Origin: Sphagnum compactum
Lineage: Eukaryota; Bryophyta; Sphagnopsida; Sphagnales
DNA: 64,000 nucleotides
Reading direction: 5' to 3'
Assembly: GCA_965153455.1 (NCBI GenBank)
Contig: OZ234497.1
Coordinates: forward strand, 2,604,001-2,668,000
The notes beneath the pieces were generated by a model. The model was not told the DNA's origin and made no database searches. It was given only the letters and a program-made list of their open reading frames with translations. Shown here in pieces: positions 58,715 to 64,000 of this stretch (positions are counted from its first letter, which is position 1; each line of letters opens with the position of its first letter). The position numbers were made by a program, and so were the translations under genes.

Positions 58715-59085
58715 GGCCTGTTATGCACATGTTGCATTTGTAATGGACACCCAAAAGGTACATAACAGAACCCAAAAATGTGCATTATAGCACCGAAAGT
58801 GTGTAATGCAACACCAAAATGTTCATTCACAGACCCAAAATGTGCATAACATGACTCAACGTGTGTAAATGGGCATCACCAAAATGTTCATTACAGACCC
58901 AAATGTGCATAACAGGACTCAAAGTGTGTAATGGGCATCCTCAAAATGTTCATTACAGACCCAAAATGTGTATAACAGCAACCAGAGTGTCTAATGGGCA
59001 GCATCACAATGTCCATTACAGACCCAAAATGTGTGTAGCAGGACCCAAAGTGTCTAATGGGCAGCATCAAAATATGTCTGGGCGT
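58715..59085 (+). repeat. 63-bp tandem repeat array, about six copies
   Basis: A CAAAATGTTCATT-like box recurs at 58814, 58880, 58942, 59005 and 59068, with spacing 62-66 bp. Each unit also has ACAGACCCAAAATGTG and GTGT(G/C)TAATGGGCA. Because 63 is a multiple of three, frames such as 58861-59112 stay open. I treat them as a by-product of the repeat. Confidence 0.85.
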
Positions 59086-61298
59086 TATCCATCTTTTTTG
59101 AGAAAAAGATAGATTTGGGCTAGGGCAGACAATGAGAAAAAGAAGGAGGCAGTACATTTGTAATGTCTGCAATATAAACAAAATACCCTGTATATATATA
59201 TAAATAAGGATGGAAATCCACTCACAAAAAATACAAGGCATGTCGAAGCAAATGTAAACACACGAAAGGAAAACCAAGACCATCAAAACAATAGTAATGA
59301 AGTGAAAGACATAATGCTAAAAGGACATCCTCTGCCACAAATCAACTAGTGATGGAGGTGCATTAGCTTCTATGTGTGGAAAAGATGATGAATTGTGAAT
59401 AAGCGTGGTTCCTTGCTAAGGAATTGTGATGGCTTGCACACGTTATAATGTTATTGATACTCATTGCCCATAATGAGATATAAGCATCAAAGGTATAAAG
59501 GAGGTCTGTTAATGTACACAAAAAATAAAAAAAGAATCAAAACAAGGATGGAGACAACTGTAGACAAAGGGAATAAAGTCATCTCCTAGCATTCGTTCTG
59601 TGTAGGATCATGTTTTATCTTGAATGACAATTGTTGCTACATGTGTTTTTATCGTCGAAGCACATTGCACCAAATCTGTACGAATCGGATTGGCAATGAC
59701 AACATCTACTAGGGTTCGAAAATTGTCTCTGGTGATGACAATATACATTCGTCTTTGTGTGTGGCGGGAGAAAAGGTGAAAAATCTCTCTTTGTACATGA
59801 GCTACATTTTTTAATGCGATAGTTGAAACGATATCTTAAAAAGTATCATGGGTTGCAATGCGTTCATTCTTGCATGGACAATGTAACAAATGGATACCCA
59901 AATCGTCAATGGTATGACCACACTGACATCATGAAATATGCATAATTGTAGGATGTGGTATACTGAAATGAATACAAAATGCTATAAGAAAATGGACGAA
60001 GAATAAACGAACTGAAGGGGTGCTAGGATGAACTAATAACCAAGCCCCTATTGTTGGACCTACACAAGAATGAAAATGTGCTCACACAACATCCGAATGA
60101 GCATCTGCTAAAAGCAAAATAAATTCTTATTAATATATTATAAGGACCCATAACTTATTTAACATCTTCCCCTTTGCTTTTTCATTTTTTTGATATCCTA
60201 AAAAAATAATGTTTGTAAAAGTTACTTGCATCGAGCCAATATCATACCGACCTATAGTTCTATTAACTCACATTATACATATACCATAATACCTTTTCAG
60301 GTTTGACATCTCACTGTCAAATAATTATTTTATTTTGAAACTTTGATGTCAACACAAAAAAAAGAAATTTTTAAAATATTCACATGTTATTCATCACCAA
60401 TGTTTTGCACAACCAAGAAATATGACACTAATCATTATCATATCGTCAAGCACTAGAAAGCACAATTTATTTATTTTAATTTATTGCGTAAACAAAATAA
60501 AATAAATTAATCAAAAATTTTGCGACAAACAACACAATTCCTTACAAAGTTGCTCTGTCAAGCCTATAAAAAAGTGTTAGACAAAGCTTGTTAAGAGATG
60601 TTTGATGACAAAAGAGAATTTTTTTAAATATCTCATGAATCTTATGAAATTCTAGCTTCAATAAACAATTAATTTTTTTATTTTCAGCAAGAAGGGACTT
60701 TAATTTTCTAAAATTTTGACATTTTAAAAAATAATATAATTTCTACTGAACCTGAAAAGGCACTAGAGTACTGAACTTAACTCAGAAATTCCAAAACTAG
60801 AACTGGGTATCTTTAAAAATAGCACTTCCCAAGGGGACCCAGATAAATAAGAAGATATGACTGCGGATGACTGAGCGGAGCACAAGTGGAGACAAATTAT
60901 CTAAACCATCGCTCTTTCCATAGTGCAAAAACCTTAATTATCACTACAACAGAACATATGGCTTTTCCTACCACAGTAGATCTTGACACTTGAATGTGGT
61001 AACCGCCCATATTACAATAATCTTAAATTACAACAAACATCACATACTTATATTGAATAGGCCTTGTGTTTGTCTTAGACTTGGTCACTGTTGAATCTCA
61101 GCCCTTTTTTTGATAACTGGAAAGATCTGTACAAATGTGAAATAAAAAATTTACAATTGATTTTGGAAGGTTCCAATCACCACAATTGAGAAAATAAAAT
61201 ATTAAGAATCACTAGATTTCTGTATTTGGTTATCAGTGTGTAACCAAAAACATAGAAGGAAAAAACTTAAAGATTTGTGCTTCATACCTGGTTTATAT
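59086..61298. other. AT-rich intergenic DNA, nothing recognised
   Basis: Long poly-A and poly-T rich stretch with no frame over about 60 codons that looks coding. Confidence 0.35.
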
Positions 61299-61450
61299 CC
61301 AGATTTGGCTACCTAGTCTTCAGGATGGCCACCACTTTTTCTACATTGTTTTTTTTTCCCTTCCAAATTTGTGAGGTAGTTGGGTTGGCTATCATGCATA
61401 TGGGGACTTAGCCAAGTTTGGCTAGAGGTCAAAGAGGAAGTAGAAAAACT
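61299..61450 (+). repeat. Dispersed palindrome-cored repeat, double copy
   Basis: A partial core CCAGATTTGGCTAC lies at 61299-61312, and a fuller copy TAGCCAAGTTTGGCTA at 61409-61424 is followed by GAAGTAGAAAAAC. A GGCCACCACTTTTTCTACATT stretch between them resembles the left block of the family in inverted form. Confidence 0.45.
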
Positions 61451-61814
61451 TAGGATAATTTGGGAACTTGTTAGAACCTATTCTTTAAATACGGCAAATT
61501 TAGAATTTTTTTTCCTCATAGGTAATGTGACGACTTGGGCACTTTTTTTTCCCCCAAAAAAAATCCTTTGTACCTTTAGCACCTTCATTTTTCCTCCCAC
61601 TAGGTTGGGAAAATTAGCCAGAAAAAATCACATCTTCCTATGCATGATCACCACTTAGTTTACAACTTTTTGTAATTCCTTAAAAAAAAACACTACTGTT
61701 GATTATAAGAGTAATTCAATTCCTCATCCTGTCCAGAGTAATTCCCATAACACTTTCAAAATTATTCCCATCATCATACCTCTCAAAATTTTGTCTGGTT
61801 AGTTCCGGAATGGT

Positions 61815-61928
61815 AGGTAACCAGCCAGAGGTCGCTGGTTACCCCCAAATAGGTAGTCCAAAGGGCACTGGTCACCAGGAAGCCTCCTTGACTATTCCCA
61901 GTAACCAGAGCCCTCTGGCCAGTTACCT
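61815..61928. mobile_element. Small inverted-repeat element (hairpin MITE-like)
   Basis: AGGTAACCAGCCAGAGG at 61815-61831 and CCTCTGGCCAGTTACCT at 61912-61928 are inverted repeats with two mismatches. CTGGTTACC and GTAACCAGAG phrases inside add a second nested pairing. The 114-bp interval is non-coding. No target duplication was verified. Confidence 0.5.
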
Positions 61929-63071
61929 CACACATAACTGACCCTAACAAGAAGAGTCAAAATACCCTCTTTTCATCCATGTAGAGAGCATCAACCATTG
62001 ATATTTTCATCCACAAAGCAAAGGGTTATGGAATTATTGGGTCGATGATAGCTGAGGGTGGTACCTTGTGCTAACTTAACTAGGTCGGGTATGCTAATGA
62101 AACTAAGGTCAAAGGTTTTAATTATAGCTTGTAACTCATGACCTGATAGCCAATCAGAAATGTCGAGATTCCCATTCGGGCTATGGTTATGTACTCCAAG
62201 AATCCCTTGAATCTGTTTTTGTTGTGCACTTTGGACTTCTTTGTTTTTTTGTTTTTCTTTTTTTTCTTCTAGACTCTCTTCCTGTGTATGTATGGTGTTC
62301 TTTGTGTGTTTTGGAAGGAGCCGCTGTGGTTTCAAGTTCTTTGTTCTTCTTATCTTTGACATGATTATCTGAGATCTCTCACATATTATGAATCTGTTGT
62401 TTTGCGTTTTGGTAGTTTAGTGATCAGTTCATGATTTTTTGACCAGACTTGTAGAAGTTTGTCTGGAAGAACTAGCAGCTTAAGAACCAGAGCTGCATGA
62501 TCTCCATGATGTTCAGAACTTTTGTCTCCAGGGAAGGCAAGTTTCAGTAGCCACGGCTTCAGATGATTTTCTGAGCTCTATGTATAGTATCATCTAGATG
62601 TACAATTGCAGAAGAAATTTGACGTCTGTTTTGTCTAGACTGGGGGTTGATCTTTGATGCCATGAAAGGATGTATATTGAGCAGCATGCTCATATGGGGA
62701 CTGGGTGATGTCCAGTACTGTTTTGAAGAGCAAGTTTCCGATGATAAGCTGAAGCAGAAATAGTGTGGAGGATCATGCAGCTGCTGTGGTCGATGAATCT
62801 TGATGAGATTCATTCTTCTTCTTCTTATGATTTGAAGGCAATTTGATGCTGCAGATGATGGTGTTGTTCTAGCCTGGCGGATGAAGACTTTCTCCGAATG
62901 CATGCATCTCTAGTAGTAAGAAAGTTCTACCAGTTGGCGCACTTCTTGGGCAAGCAGCAGCTTCCAACATCCCAACTGATCATTGCAGAAGCAGAATCGG
63001 ATCAATTGTCAACAGACCTCGAGTAAAACAAACAAAAACTGGAGCTGCTTGTAGACTTGTTTCAATTCTCA
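61929..63071. other. Upstream region or 5' leader of the right-edge gene
   Basis: A minus-strand frame at 61991-62362 (123 codons) stays open but has no recognised domain. From about 62390 the plus strand has the look of a long leader: TCTTCTT-type runs, several short frames and no TE features. A stop at 63024 closes the frame before the first ATG at 63072. Confidence 0.3.
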
Positions 63072-63709
63072 ATGTTGTCGTTTGGATCCTTGCGAGCTCT
63101 TGGGTCGGGAAGCTTAATCTCTTACAAGTGGGAATACCATAACGAAGGTCAGTACGTAGTACAACAACGATTGCGTGAGTTTTGCAGCCCTCTAGAGGTC
63201 AACATTTGTGTTGTGCAAATTTCACAACAAACAAACACATGTAGACCTGCTGAAGTCCCGAAGAATTCCTAGTGAAGAAGAATTAGTGTGCCAGGAGCTC
63301 ATGCATTGAAATTCTTCTGTAAACTGCAGGGAATGAATCTTCGAACTCGCCGTCTGCACTGAAGGTTGCAGGAGGTGCAGCAGGCGCTACATCGGCCACC
63401 GGTTTGCTGCAACATGAGTGTGGGTACTACGATGTGGAGCAAGTGCAGAGAGTGAGCAAAGCTCTGTTGCTTACACTGGCTCGAGTTTGTGTGGAGAGGT
63501 CTGGATCAAGTCATGCAGCTGGCGAGCTGGTCATGAGAAGCAATCATCTGATAAACAATTCTTCTGGAGGAGGAGGTACAAGTCCAAACGGATCAGCAAT
63601 GAGAATGGAGGGGGAAATCAAGAGGGAGATGCTGGAGTATCTGCAGCAGCAAAGTGAAGCCTATGCCAGTGGAAGTGGTGCTCTCAGCAACTCTCCCGGC
63701 ATGACCACA
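63072..63709 (+). CDS. Unidentified protein, first exons (partial gene at right edge)
   Basis: A likely first exon, 63072-63147, starts with MLSFGSLRALGSG and ends before GTCAGT. The next exon, 63330-63709, starts after an AAACTGCAG acceptor and ends before GTATGT. The phases agree (one base plus two). The second exon includes a Gly/Ala-rich start, then YDVEQVQRVSKALLLTLARV, a Ser/Gly-rich stretch and EIKREMLEYLQQQSEAYASG. A further piece, ITEFLVHVEDAMKP, follows a possible acceptor at 63765. The amphipathic helix followed by REM.EYL.QQSE and an I.EF segment faintly recalls a plant family with TRAF-like zinc fingers, but I recall this only loosely and assign no function. The gene probably continues past the window. 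Confidence 0.45.
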
Positions 63710-64000
63710 GTATGTGACAAAGCTCAAAACACTCACCACAGTTCTCACCTTCTTGTCTGCATCAGATCACAGAATTCCTTGTACATGTTGAAGATGCCAT
63801 GAAGCCTGTAACAATACTCTCAAGCTTGTGATTGTTGAGGTGACAAGTCCTGTTGCACGTTGCAATTGTTGGTGGTCATCAAGAAGAAGAAGAAAAATGA
63901 CAATCTGAAAGAGTCGGCCTGCTAAGGCATAGGTATATCCGGGGTACTCAAAAGGAATGTCACATTGCAAAGGATTCCAATTCACAATATTCAACAATTA

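Noticed and set aside
61991-62362. 123-codon minus-strand frame rich in Lys, Gln and Glu at its start
   Set aside because: No domain recognised and no supporting context; it may be chance or a decayed element.

Overview
The window looks like nuclear DNA of a seed-free land plant or a close streptophyte relative. The grounds are a pleiotropic-drug-resistance (PDR) ABCG transporter with the embryophyte-type N-terminus and 24 exons, AT-rich intergenic DNA, low gene density, and many plant-type repeats. I cannot name the species. Only one complete host gene is clear. About 85 percent of the window is intergenic DNA and old repeats.

Layout. 1-25 kb: non-coding DNA with minisatellites, tandem duplications, a dispersed palindrome-cored repeat family, a MITE-like element, and a decayed PIF/Harbinger transposase (about 7.78-8.42 kb). 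26-35.3 kb: a large Ty3/gypsy-type retrotransposon. A putative LTR/leader with a TATA box, a GC-rich array and a 37-bp array of perfect TGACGTCA palindromes precedes a 2168-codon polyprotein in the order gag (two CCHC knuckles), retropepsin, a DNMT3-like C5-cytosine methyltransferase, reverse transcriptase, RNase H and the start of integrase. A single frame change interrupts integrase, and the following frame encodes the rest of integrase and ends in a PHD finger. 36.0-36.8 kb: a PDR transporter fragment in which part of the second nucleotide-binding domain is fused in frame to the last membrane region. 43.8-54.0 kb: the intact PDR gene, whose exons can be joined into one 1477-residue reading frame. 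58.7-59.1 kb: a 63-bp satellite-like array. 63.1-63.7 kb to the right edge: the first exons of another, unidentified gene.

Most interesting point. The retrotransposon carries both a DNA-methylation writer and a histone-reader-type finger. Cytosine methyltransferases in retrotransposons have been reported from dinoflagellates and charophyte algae (de Mendoza and colleagues 2018, recalled, not checked). The pairing with a PHD finger at the integrase end, in a genome with a land-plant-like transporter, deserves a search. A self-methylating and chromatin-targeting strategy is inference from the domains, not something the sequence proves.

Limits. Exon joins were made by eye from splice sites and reading phase. 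LTR boundaries are uncertain, and no matching 3' LTR was found. Repeat families were recognised by visual comparison only.
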